A stretch of 64,000 nucleotides of DNA from Chloroflexota bacterium. GTDB lineage: Bacteria; Chloroflexota; Dehalococcoidia; Tepidiformales; Tepidiformaceae. The stretch is taken from positions 124,001 to 188,000 of the forward strand of contig JACPOQ010000046.1 in NCBI GenBank assembly GCA_016191435.1, in the 5' to 3' direction. The position numbers and the translations under genes were made by a program. The notes below the pieces were generated by a model. The model did no database searches. It was not told the DNA's origin and was given only the letters and a program-made list of their open reading frames with translations. This document shows positions 33,827-42,941 of this stretch, in pieces (position 1 is the first letter of the stretch; each line of letters starts with the position of its first letter).

Positions 33827-33910
33827 CACCCTCAGCCGCGGGCCGCCCCCAGCGCGAGCCGCGCCTGCTCCGCCGCCGGCAGCGCCCCATCGACGACGTG
33901 GACGGCCACG
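33827..33910 (-). repeat. 84-bp direct repeat, right copy (inside the SDR gene)
   Basis: Right-hand copy, forming the 3' end of the intact SDR gene. With the copy at 30738 it brackets the J-domain/VWA/membrane protein island. No integrase or transposase lies between them. Confidence 0.8.
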
Positions 33911-34443
33911 CCGGCGCTCTCCCACTCCGCCGCGAGCCGCGCGGCCATGCCCGCGAGTCCTGCCTTCGCCGCGATGTAGGCGACATCGCCGCCCGGCGCC
34001 GCCCCGATGAGCACGATCGTGCCGCCGTGCGCGCGTTCCATCAATCGCCCGAAGGCCTGCGCGGCGAGAAACGGCGCCGTCAGGTTCCGGTCGAGCGCGA
34101 CTCGCCACTCCTCGCGCGAGAGCTCTTCCAGCGGCGCCGCGCCCGCCGCATCGTGGGCAGCCACGAGCACGTCCACGCGCCCCATGCGGTCGCAGACTTC
34201 GTCGGCGAACGCGGTTACCTCGACCGGGTCCGTCGCATCCATCAGGCGGAGAAACTGCTCCCGCCCGAGCACCCATACTTCGTTCGCGATCGAGGCCATG
34301 GCGAACTCGTTCGCCTGCGACTTCTCCTGCGTCGCGAGCGCGAGGTCCGCGCCCGCTTCCGCGAACGCCACCGCGAGCGCGCGGTCGCGCTCGCTTCCTC
34401 CGCCAATGATCGCGACGACCTTCCCCGCCAGTGGCGCGCTCAC
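33832..34443 (-). CDS. Short-chain dehydrogenase/reductase, divergent
   Basis: 203 residues, short for the family. The nucleotide loop is unusual (VVAIIGGGSERDRALAVAFAEAG) and the second half has NLTAPFLAAQAF and the catalytic YIAAK, but the usual Ser before it is in a GAAP context. It starts with GTG at 34443 overlapping the preceding stop. Last gene of a four-gene minus-strand operon with enoyl-CoA hydratase. Activity is uncertain because of the degenerate glycine motif and shortness. Confidence 0.7.
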   Translation of the reverse strand: MSAPLAGKVVAIIGGGSERDRALAVAFAEAGADLALATQEKSQANEFAMASIANEVWVLGREQFLRLMDATDPVEVTAFADEVCDRMGRVDVLVAAHDAAGAAPLEELSREEWRVALDRNLTAPFLAAQAFGRLMERAHGGTIVLIGAAPGGDVAYIAAKAGLAGMAARLAAEWESAGVAVHVVDGALPAAEQARLALGAARG

Positions 34444-34691
34444 CTTGTCAGCACCAGGACCAGCGGCACCAGCAGCCCGAGTAGCACGAGCAACGAGAGC
34501 GCGATGGAGATGCTCTGCCAGTCCCGCGAGCCGGCCCGCCCCTGGTAGTACCGCTCCTCCCAGGAGCCATCCATCAGGTCCATGTCGCGCGCGTCGGGCC
34601 CCAGGTCTGGCCCGAAATCGTCGTACTCCCCGGCCTCGCTCCCGCCGAGCGTGATCGTGTCCTCGTCCTCGTCGTCGCCCGTGTGTTGCAC
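34440..34691 (-). CDS. Small acidic protein with C-terminal membrane helix
   Basis: 83 residues from the GTG at 34691, which is the first usual start after the upstream gene; the track start at 34820 overlaps that gene heavily. An acidic N-terminal half (GDDEDEDTITLGG) and a C-terminal helix (ISIALSLLVLLGLLVPLVLVL) suggest a tail-anchored protein. It may instead begin upstream at a non-standard codon. Overlaps the SDR start by four bases. Unknown function. Confidence 0.5.
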   Translation of the reverse strand: MQHTGDDEDEDTITLGGSEAGEYDDFGPDLGPDARDMDLMDGSWEERYYQGRAGSRDWQSISIALSLLVLLGLLVPLVLVLTR

Positions 34692-34713
34692 GCCGTCGAT
34701 GGTAACAAACGCC

Positions 34714-35421
34714 TCAATCGTCGTCCTTCTGCTCGATGATGATGACGCGCGCCGCGCCATGCGGACCACGCCCTGGCCCACCGCTCCCGGCTCGCGGCCC
34801 TGGCTCATCGGCCGAGTCACCGCTGTCGAACAGGTCCCATTCGAACCGCCGCGCCCAGTGGAAGTCGGTCATGCCGACGGTCATCGCCGAGAGGATGAAC
34901 GCGACCGGCGCCAGCCAGTACCAGCCGTCCCCCGCGAGCATCACGCCGGCGGCAATGCCCCACCAGAGGATGGCCGCGAATGCCCGCGCGTTGCGGCGGC
35001 TGTTCGCCACCGAGCCAGCCGTGAGAAACGCGAAGATGCCGATCCACGCCGCTCCGGGGTCGTCGTTCACCACGATCACGGTGCCCACGGCCAGCCAGGC
35101 GGCTGCGATCGCGAGGCCGTGCGCCCAGCCGTCGCGCCGCATCGAGCTATAGACAAGCGCGGCCGTCGTCAGGAACGCGAAGATCGTGATCCAGCCGGCG
35201 CCCGCGTCGTAGCCCGTAACCATCGCCGCCCCGGTCCACGTCCCGGCCACCGCGATCACGCGCGGCAGCCCGAGCCTCCGCCAGAAGCTCACGCCCACGG
35301 CGAAGGTCGCGAGCATCGCAAAGACCAGCGTCCACCACGCGTCCGGCTGCGCGATGACCGCCGGGATCATCGCCGCCCAGATGGCGATGACCGCCAGCAC
35401 GGAGGACGCCTTAATGCTCAT
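34714..35421 (-). CDS. Membrane protein of unknown family
   Basis: 235 residues from ATG 35421, overlapping the enoyl-CoA hydratase stop (ATGA). About seven hydrophobic helices in the first 180 residues, with recurring W-I-T/G-I-F-A-F-L-T repeats that suggest an internal duplication, then a charged cytoplasmic tail with Gly/Pro and VIIIEQKDDD at the end. The track start at 35949 is spurious. Family not recognised. Cotranscribed with hydratase and SDR. Confidence 0.65.
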   Translation of the reverse strand: MSIKASSVLAVIAIWAAMIPAVIAQPDAWWTLVFAMLATFAVGVSFWRRLGLPRVIAVAGTWTGAAMVTGYDAGAGWITIFAFLTTAALVYSSMRRDGWAHGLAIAAAWLAVGTVIVVNDDPGAAWIGIFAFLTAGSVANSRRNARAFAAILWWGIAAGVMLAGDGWYWLAPVAFILSAMTVGMTDFHWARRFEWDLFDSGDSADEPGPRAGSGGPGRGPHGAARVIIIEQKDDD

Positions 35422-36329
35422 TTCAGATAGCCATTCTCGTCCCGCAGCTCCGGCCCCTCGACACGCGCCCGCCCGTCGCCGAACTTCGCATCCCGCCAGG
35501 TGAGCGCGGACTTCAGTCCCTCGGTGCTGGCGATGCGCCCGAACTCCTTCATGCTCGGCGCGAGGTGTGCCCGCGCGTCGTTCTCGGTCGCCAGCCGCTG
35601 CATCGTGCGCGCGCCCATCAGCTCCAGCCCCAAGTTCACGATGCGCTTGTTCGCCGTCAGCAGCTCGGTGTCGATCATCGCCATGCGGTCGACCAGCCCC
35701 TCGACCTCGGCCTCCAGGTGCTCGATCGGCACCGACTTCAGCACGAGGCCGATCTTCGCCGCCTCCGCCCCGCTGATGGTGTCGCCCGTCAGGAACAGCC
35801 GCTTGGCCCACTGCGGCCCGCAGTTGTAGAGCCACATGTTGTTCGGGAGCGCGCCCATCGCGCGCGCCGGCGGGAAGCCGATGCGGCAGTCGTCGGCGGC
35901 GATGATGATGTCGCACAGCAGCGCGATGTCCGTCCCGCCGGCCAGGCAATGCCCGTGGATCTGCGCGACCACCGGCTTGTGCATATCGAAGATGACCATC
36001 CGCAGGCGCTGCGCTCGCTCCATTTGCCAGGAGTCGTCATCGAAGGTGCGCGCCCCGCGGTAGACGGCCGTGTATTCGTCCTCGTCGTTGCCGCGCTGGG
36101 GCGCCCGCCCGCTGGCCATCGGCGTCAGGTCGTAGCCCGCGCTGAACGCCCGCCCGTTGCCACGGATGATGACCGCGTGCACGGCCGTATCGTTGTCGGC
36201 GTCCCAGAGCGCCGCGTTCAGTTCGGTCTGCAGCTCGAACGAGAGCGCGTTCAGCTTCTCCGGCCGGTTGAACGTGATCCGCGCGCGGCCGCGGTCGACC
36301 TCGTAGATGAGCGTCTTGTAGTCGGGCAC
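35418..36329 (-). CDS. Enoyl-CoA hydratase/isomerase family protein
   Basis: 303 residues of the crotonase fold: ITFNRPEKLNALSFELQTEL, the oxyanion segment GNGRAFSAGYDL and the second oxyanion block HGHCLAGGTDIALLCDIIIAADD, then GFPPARAMGALPN. An insert (ASGRAPQRGNDEDEYTAVY) lies after the first loop, seen in hydratases from Actinobacteria. First gene of the minus-strand operon. GAGGAGG precedes the ATG and TAGAAT lies about 40 bases upstream. Confidence 0.87.
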   Translation of the reverse strand: MPDYKTLIYEVDRGRARITFNRPEKLNALSFELQTELNAALWDADNDTAVHAVIIRGNGRAFSAGYDLTPMASGRAPQRGNDEDEYTAVYRGARTFDDDSWQMERAQRLRMVIFDMHKPVVAQIHGHCLAGGTDIALLCDIIIAADDCRIGFPPARAMGALPNNMWLYNCGPQWAKRLFLTGDTISGAEAAKIGLVLKSVPIEHLEAEVEGLVDRMAMIDTELLTANKRIVNLGLELMGARTMQRLATENDARAHLAPSMKEFGRIASTEGLKSALTWRDAKFGDGRARVEGPELRDENGYLK

Positions 36330-36573
36330 CCTGGCCTCCTCGTGATGTAGTGAAGATGCCGCATTCTACGCCGCGCCCCGGCTGCGCTGCCTGCGACGGG
36401 CGCCGCCTTCGCCGGCGCTCAGCCCCGTGGCCACCAACACCCGCGAGCCTGGACCGGCCCGGGCAGGAGACGGCTTTCTTTCGGGGATCCCGATGGCAAG
36501 GCCATGCCCCTCATGTCACGTTTCATGCGCCGGCCGGACATCTCGTGTCGCCGCGGCGGCGTACGCTGCGGAG

Positions 36574-39513
36574 GTGAACCTCTCCGAGGCGCTCCAGCGA
36601 GTGGCGGACGCACGCGCCGCCGATCCCCTCCGGCCCATCACCTTCGCCGCTCCCAGCCGGATCGCTGCGCTGGCCATGCGCCGCGACCTTGCCCGGCGCA
36701 CACCGCACACCGCCGTCCGCTTCGAAACACTCCCCCGCCTGGCCGAGCTCGCGGGTTCCGGCGAACTCGCTGCCAGCGGCCTCCGCCCCCTCGCCCGGCC
36801 TATCGGCGATTACGCCGCGGGCGTGGTCGCGAAGGACGCCGGCGGCGTATTCGCGGGGGTGGCCCGCCTGCCTGGCTATGCGCGCGTCCTCCGCCGCCAC
36901 TTCCAGCGCCTCCGCCGCGGCGGCATTCGTCGCAGCAGGGACCTGCGGGCCGCGCCCGATGGCCCGGCGACGCATGAGTTCCTGCGCGCCTACGACGCCT
37001 TCCGCGACCTGCTCGCGCCCTTCTATGACGACGAGGACCTGTTCGACGCGGCGGCCGCCGCTGTCCGCGCCGGCCACGCCGGCATCGCCGCCGACCTCGG
37101 CGACATCTACCTCGTCCCGCCCGGACCGCGCACGGCGGGCGGCGACGCGTTCGTCCGCGCGCTCGCGGCCTCCGGCGCCCCCCTCCACGAGCTCACCGGC
37201 GACCCTGTCGCCCACGAGCCCACGTATACCCTCCACCCGGACCCGGCGTCGGAGGCCGAAGCCGCCGCCCGCGCCGTCCTCCGGCTGCTCGAAACCGGCG
37301 CGAGCTTGCACGAGGTGGCCGTGTTCCACGGCGGCGACCGTGCCTACGCGCCGCTCCTCGCAGGCGTCTTCGACCGCGCGGGCATTCCCGCGGCGCGCGC
37401 GCCGGGCCGTCCCCTCACCGAATCGCCCGCGGGCCGCGCCGCGCTCGCGCTGCTGCAGCTCCCCGCCCACGACTACTCGCGCGTCGCCGTGTTCGACTTC
37501 TTCGCGCTCGCCCAGGCTCCGGCGACCCTCACCGCTGGCGGCGGCACGGTGCGCCTCCAGCCGACCACGTGGGACCGTCTCTCCCGCGACGCCGGCGTCA
37601 CCCATGGCACCGAGCGCTGGCAGGCCGCGCTTGCCGCTTTCGCCGCGGACGCGCGCCGCCGCGCCGCCACCGAGGACGATGCCGGCTGGCGCGCACGCCA
37701 CGAAGTTGATGCCGCCACGGTCGAATCGCTCGCCATGCTCGTCCACGATCTCGCCGCGATGCTGGAACCGCTGCGCGCCAGCCAGCCGGCGGCGGCCTTC
37801 ATCGAACGCCTGAAGCGAGCCGTGACTACCCTCATCCGCCCCGATTCCGATGGCTTCGCCGAAGTGGTCGACGAGATCGACCAGCTTGGGACGGTCGCCG
37901 CGATCGGCGGCAGCTTCGACCTCGCAGCCTTCACCACCGCCTTCGAGGCCAACCTCCGCGCCGCGACGACCCGCGACCGCGGCCTCGGCGAGGGCGTGCT
38001 CATCGCCGATTACCGCGCCGCGGCCGGCCTCGCGTTCCCGCACGTCATCGTTTGCGGCGCATACGAGGGCTCATTCCCGCTGCGTGCCACGGTCGAGCCG
38101 GTCGTGGACGACGCCTGGTGGGCCCTCGCCCACGCCGCCCACCCGTTTATCGAGGACACGGCAACCCGCCTGCGGCGCGACCGCGATGCCGCCCTCCGCT
38201 GCCTTGCTTCGGCAACGCAGTCGCTGTCCATCACCATCCCGCTCGCCAGCAGCTCTGGCACGCGCGAGCACTACCCGTCACCCGTGGTCGCCGGCGTCGT
38301 CAGCAGCTTCGCCGGCGGACCGGTGACCGCCTCCGAACTGCGCCGCCGGGGCACACCCGGTTCGCCGCTCGCGTCGGCCGTCACCGGTCCGGCGCTGGAC
38401 GCGTTCGAACAGGAGTTGCGGCAGGCCATCTCTTCGCGCCAGGCAGGAATATGGACGGAGCCGGCCGGCCACCGCCTGGCGCTGCCGGTTGCCCTGCGCC
38501 GCGCCCGCCGCGAGCCGCGGCTCACGGAGTGGGACGGACTCGTGGACCTGGGCGAACCGCTGCTCGCCGCCGGCCGCCAGCTCTCCCCGACCTCCATCGA
38601 GCAGTACGCCACCTGCGGCTTCCGCTTCTTCCTTCGCAGCATCCTCCGCCTCGATGCGCCCGAAGACCCCGAGGAACGCCAGACCATGGATTCCGCCACC
38701 CGCGGCACCATCGTCCACGCCGTCCTCGAACAATTCTTCAAAGAACAGCTCGTCCACGGCCGCCCGGCCCTGGGCGAGGCCTGGACCGCCGCCGACCGCG
38801 AACGCCTGCTGCAGATCCTGGAGGACGAGATGGCCGTCGCGGAAGCCCGCGGCCAGGTTGGCCTCCCGATCTTCCACCGCCACGAATTGCTCACGCTCCG
38901 CGCCGACCTCGAGCGTTTCCTTGGCGAGGACTCCACGCAGCGCCTGGCCTTCGGCGCCATCCCCAGCCGGTTCGAACAGCCATTCGACGCGGTCGAGATC
39001 GGCGGCCACCTGTTCCGCGGCTCCCCCGACCGCATCGACCGCTCCGCCGATGGTAGCCGCGAGTGGGTGATCGACTACAAGACGGGCAGCAGCAAATACC
39101 ACGAGATCAGCGCGGAAGACCCGTTCAGGGGCGGCACGCAATTGCAGCTCGGCGTCTACGCCGAGGCGCTCGCCCGCGAGGCCCGCGCCGCCGGCCGCAC
39201 GCTGGATGTGACCGGCCTCTACTGGTTCATCACGCGGCGCGGCGAGTTCCGCGCGCTCGAATACGACCACTCAGCCGCCAACGCCGTCCGCCTCGGGGAG
39301 ATCGTCGGTGCTATCGGCGGCGGCATCGAGCGCGGCGTCTTCCCCGCCATCCCCGGCGACGAGGACCGGAATTCGTTCGCGAACTGCAAATACTGCGATT
39401 TCGACCGCGTCTGCAGCCGCCGCCGGCTGGCCGACGCGACCCGCCGAGCCGGCGATGACACGGTCGCTCCCTGGGCCAACGTCGCCGAGATCGCGAAGGG
39501 CGCCCGCCAATGA
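36574..39513 (+). CDS. addB: AddB-like helicase-nuclease subunit (PD-(D/E)XK)
   Basis: About 979 residues from GTG 36574. The longer track start at 36427 adds 49 residues without family features, and a TACGCT box lies six bases before GTG 36574. The N-terminal part is an inactive helicase-like fold (FAAPSRIAALAMRRDLARR). The C-terminal RecB-type nuclease shows RGTIVHAVLEQFF, EWVIDYKTGSSKYHE (DxK active site) and QLQLGVYAEAL. Cys residues in YATCGFRFFL and CKYCDFDRVC fit the iron-sulfur clasp of AddB. With AddA it resects double-strand breaks for recombination. Overlaps addA by four bases. Confidence 0.85.
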   Translation: MNLSEALQRVADARAADPLRPITFAAPSRIAALAMRRDLARRTPHTAVRFETLPRLAELAGSGELAASGLRPLARPIGDYAAGVVAKDAGGVFAGVARLPGYARVLRRHFQRLRRGGIRRSRDLRAAPDGPATHEFLRAYDAFRDLLAPFYDDEDLFDAAAAAVRAGHAGIAADLGDIYLVPPGPRTAGGDAFVRALAASGAPLHELTGDPVAHEPTYTLHPDPASEAEAAARAVLRLLETGASLHEVAVFHGGDRAYAPLLAGVFDRAGIPAARAPGRPLTESPAGRAALALLQLPAHDYSRVAVFDFFALAQAPATLTAGGGTVRLQPTTWDRLSRDAGVTHGTERWQAALAAFAADARRRAATEDDAGWRARHEVDAATVESLAMLVHDLAAMLEPLRASQPAAAFIERLKRAVTTLIRPDSDGFAEVVDEIDQLGTVAAIGGSFDLAAFTTAFEANLRAATTRDRGLGEGVLIADYRAAAGLAFPHVIVCGAYEGSFPLRATVEPVVDDAWWALAHAAHPFIEDTATRLRRDRDAALRCLASATQSLSITIPLASSSGTREHYPSPVVAGVVSSFAGGPVTASELRRRGTPGSPLASAVTGPALDAFEQELRQAISSRQAGIWTEPAGHRLALPVALRRARREPRLTEWDGLVDLGEPLLAAGRQLSPTSIEQYATCGFRFFLRSILRLDAPEDPEERQTMDSATRGTIVHAVLEQFFKEQLVHGRPALGEAWTAADRERLLQILEDEMAVAEARGQVGLPIFHRHELLTLRADLERFLGEDSTQRLAFGAIPSRFEQPFDAVEIGGHLFRGSPDRIDRSADGSREWVIDYKTGSSKYHEISAEDPFRGGTQLQLGVYAEALAREARAAGRTLDVTGLYWFITRRGEFRALEYDHSAANAVRLGEIVGAIGGGIERGVFPAIPGDEDRNSFANCKYCDFDRVCSRRRLADATRRAGDDTVAPWANVAEIAKGARQ

Positions 39514-42500
39514 GCGACCCCTTCACACGCATCCGCGAATCGCTGAGGGAGAGCCTCTTTGTCGAGGCCGGCGCCGGCACCGGCAAGACGAAGGCGCTCG
39601 TCGATCGCCTCGTGGCGCTCGTGGAGGCCGGCATTGCCGTCACGGAGATCGTCGCCATCACGTTCACCGAAAAGGCCGCCGCCGAGCTGCGCGAACGCGT
39701 GCGCGCCGAACTTGAGAAGGCGCGCAGTTCGGGCGGCGCGCCGGCTCGGCTGGCGGCGGCGCTCGAATCGCTCGACGCGGCCCCGATCTCCACCATCCAC
39801 GCCTTCGCCGCCGGACTCGTCCGCGGCTTCGCCGCCGAGGCGGGAGTCGACCCCGATTTCTCTGTCATCGATGAGGTCGCCGCCGGCCGCCGCTTCGAAC
39901 AGCGCTGGCGCGAGGAGCTCGAGCACCTCGGCGGCGACCCCGCCGCGTGCGAGGCGTTCGCCCGCGTCCTGCGCCTCGGGCTAACGCCCGATTCCATCGA
40001 GACCTTCGCCCGCGAGCTCTGGCAGCGACCGGACTTCGCCCGCCGCGCGCTCGCGGCCGCGCCCCCGCTTCCGCCCACATGGCCCGATCTCCGTGCCTGG
40101 AGTGGCGATTTCCGCGCCGAGCTCGCCGGCGCCCGGCCCGCGGCGACCGCCGCCCTGCGCCTGGCCTCGGTCCAGAACCTCCTCGACTTGCTCACCAATG
40201 CCGGGCCCGAAGAACGCGAAGCCCTGCTCGCCGGCAGCGGCCTCGCCGACCTTCGTTTCGGGGCCGGCAACAGCGAGACGAAACCGGTCATCGCCCTTGC
40301 GAAGCAGATCCAGGAGGATTTGGGCGCGGTGCTCGACGGCCTCCGAGCCGAGGCCCTCCACGCGATCCTGCCCGCCACCGCCAGCTTCGTCTTGCGCGAG
40401 CGCACCGGGCGCTGCCGCGATGGCGCCCTCACCTTTGATGACCTCATCAGTCTCGCCCGCGACCTCGTCACCGATAACTCGGACGTACGCGAGCGTCTCC
40501 GCAGCCGCTACCACACCTTCCTCATTGATGAGTTCCAGGACACCGACCCGTAGCAGTTCGACATCGCCCGCGCCTTCGCCACCAGTCCGGGCGGCGCCCC
40601 CGAGCCCGGCCGCCTCTTCCTCGTCGGCGACCCGAAGCAGTCCATCTACCGCTTCCGCGGCGCCGATATGGCCATGTACAACGACGCCCGCGAGCAGACC
40701 GCCGCCAACACCTCCGTCTCTCTCGTCGCGTCCCACCGCACGGCGCCGGCCATCCTCTCCTGGGTGAATGCCGTTTTTGGCCGCCTCTTCCCGGGTGACG
40801 ACCTCGCGATTGCGCCCGCCTACAGCGAAATGACCGCCGTCCGCAGCGACTCCCCGGCCGGCCACCCGGTCTCGCGCATCGGCGACGCGCGGCCCCTGAG
40901 AGCGGCCGAAGTCCGGCGCACCGAGGCGGCACACGTCGCTGGTGTTTGCCAGGCGGTGGTGACCGAAGGCTGGCTGGTGGGCGACCGCGGGGGTGCGCCG
41001 CACCGCCCCGCGCGCTTCCGCGATATCGCCATCCTCATCCCCACCCGTACCGGCCTGCCGGACCTCGATCACGCCTTCGAACAGGCGGGCATCCCCGTCC
41101 GCGTGGACGGCGGCAGTCTCGTTTTCCAGACTCAGGAGCTCCGCGACCTCATCAACATCCTCGCCGCGACCGACGACCCCGCCGACTCCATCGCCGTCGT
41201 GGCTGCCCTGCGCAGCCCGGCGTTCGCCTGTTCCGACGCCGATCTCGCCCGTCACAAGCTGGCGCACGGCAGCTTCAACTACCTCGCTCCAGAAAACCCG
41301 CCCGGCCCGGTCACCGCTGCGCTCCTGCGCCTTCGCGCCTTCCACGACCTGCGCCCCACGACCTCTCTCGCCGGTCTCGTCCAGGCTATCCTCGGCGAGA
41401 CCGGCATCGTCGCCTCCGCCATCCTCGACACCGCCGACCGCGACGCCTTCCGCCGTGCGCGCTTCACCGTCGAACAGGCGCGCGCGTTCGAAGCCGATGG
41501 CCCGCAGCCGCTCCGCGCACTCGTCGATTGGCTCGAAGAACGCAGCTCCCGCCCGATCGTTGACCATGAGGGCGCCGGCCTCGACGAAGACGAAGACGCC
41601 GTCCGCATCATGACGGTCCACGGCGCGAAGGGCCTCGAGTTCCCCGTCGTCATCATGGCCGGCTTCGGCACGCAACCGCAGGCGGTGCTACCGCCGACCT
41701 GGGCCATCGAGCGCGCCAGCGGTGAGCTCGCCGTATGCATCGGCCCGAAATCCCGGGGCCAGTTCAGCTACGGGCCTGTGGCCGGCGTTCTCGCGCAGGA
41801 ACTCCGCCACGCCGAGGCCGAACAGGTGCGCCTGCTCTACGTCGCCGCCACGCGCGCCCGCGACCACCTCATCGTCTCCTTCTATAAAGGCCAGCGCGGG
41901 AACGCCTCCGGCGTCGACCGGCTGCTCGCGGTGCAGGCGGCGGACGGGCTTCCGGTGCTCGCTGCCCCGGACAACGCCGCCCACCAGACGCCTGGGCGCC
42001 TCAGCGGGATCGTGGTCGAGCCATCCCCCTTCCGGGATGTGGCCACCGCCGCCGCCGCCCGCCGCGAACTCGTGGCCGCCAGCTACCGCCTCCGCGTCAC
42101 GAGCGCGACCGCACTCGCGGGCCGCAAGGAGGCCCGCGCCGATGACAGCGAGCCATGGTCCCACGGCCGCGGCAGCACGCGCCTGGGCCGCGCCGTCCAC
42201 GCCGTCATCCAGTCCGTCCCACTGTCCGCGAGCCCCGGCGTCGTCGCGGCATTCGCCCGCGCCCAGGCCGTCGCCGAAGCCATCCCGGACCGCGAAGCCG
42301 ACATCGTCCGGCTGGTGCGCCGCGCGCTGGAGTCGCAGGCCATGGCCCGCGCCCGCGCCGCCGCCAGCAACGGGGGCCGCGCCCTCCGCGAGGTGCCGTT
42401 CGCCGTCGAGATCGACGGCACGATCGTCGAAGGCTTCCTCGACATGCTCATCGATGGCCCGGGCGGCCTCGAAATCGTCGATTGGAAGACCGATGGCATC

Positions 42501-42722
42501 ACCGCCGGCGAAGTCGATGCCCGGCTGGACCACTACCGTCTCCAGGCCGGCCTCTATGTCCTCGGCATCGAGCGCGCGACGGCGCACCGCCCCACTCGCG
42601 TCACCTACGCGTTCCTTTCGCCCGCCATCGAACGCGACCTCGGCGACACCGCCGCGCTCGCCGCCTTCGCCGCCAACGAGCTTGCCGCCGGGCGCGGCCG
42701 GCAGCCGGCGCCTCCGGGCTGA
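39510..42722 (+). pseudogene. addA: AddA helicase-nuclease, split by an in-frame TAG in motif II
   Basis: UvrD-type helicase: Walker A VEAGAGTGKTKALVDRL and the second motif FTEKAAAELRERVR lie in codons 1-70. Motif II reads DEFQDTDP then TAG (40551-40553), and continues in the same frame QFDIARAF, GDPKQSIYRFRGAD and onward to a RecB-type nuclease (GFLDMLIDGPGGLEIVDWKTDG). Total 1071 codons with one nonsense codon at 348. The two halves are listed in the track as 39510-40553 and 40668-42722. Either the gene is recently inactivated, the base is an error, or the amber is read through. The start overlaps addB. Everything else in the gene looks intact. Confidence 0.8.
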
Positions 42723-42941
42723 GGCCTTCCCCGATAGGTAGGCGCCATAAATCTGTGCTATTCTGATCACAAGTTGTTTGCGACGAACGTAACGAAGCCC
42801 GGTGTCCTGCGGCTTGCCTCTCTTCCCGGCCTCTCTGCCTCTCCCGTTCGTCCCTCCGCCTCGGTGCTGCGGGTGCCCGATCGTGGCCCGCGCCAGGTGA
42901 GGTGGGACAACTGACAACCGCTCCCGAAAGGAAACCACCCA

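Noticed and set aside
40551-42722. Pyrrolysine or stop-codon reassignment to explain the amber codons
   Set aside because: No PylT/PylS genes seen and TAG ends many intact genes here; error or mutation is simpler.
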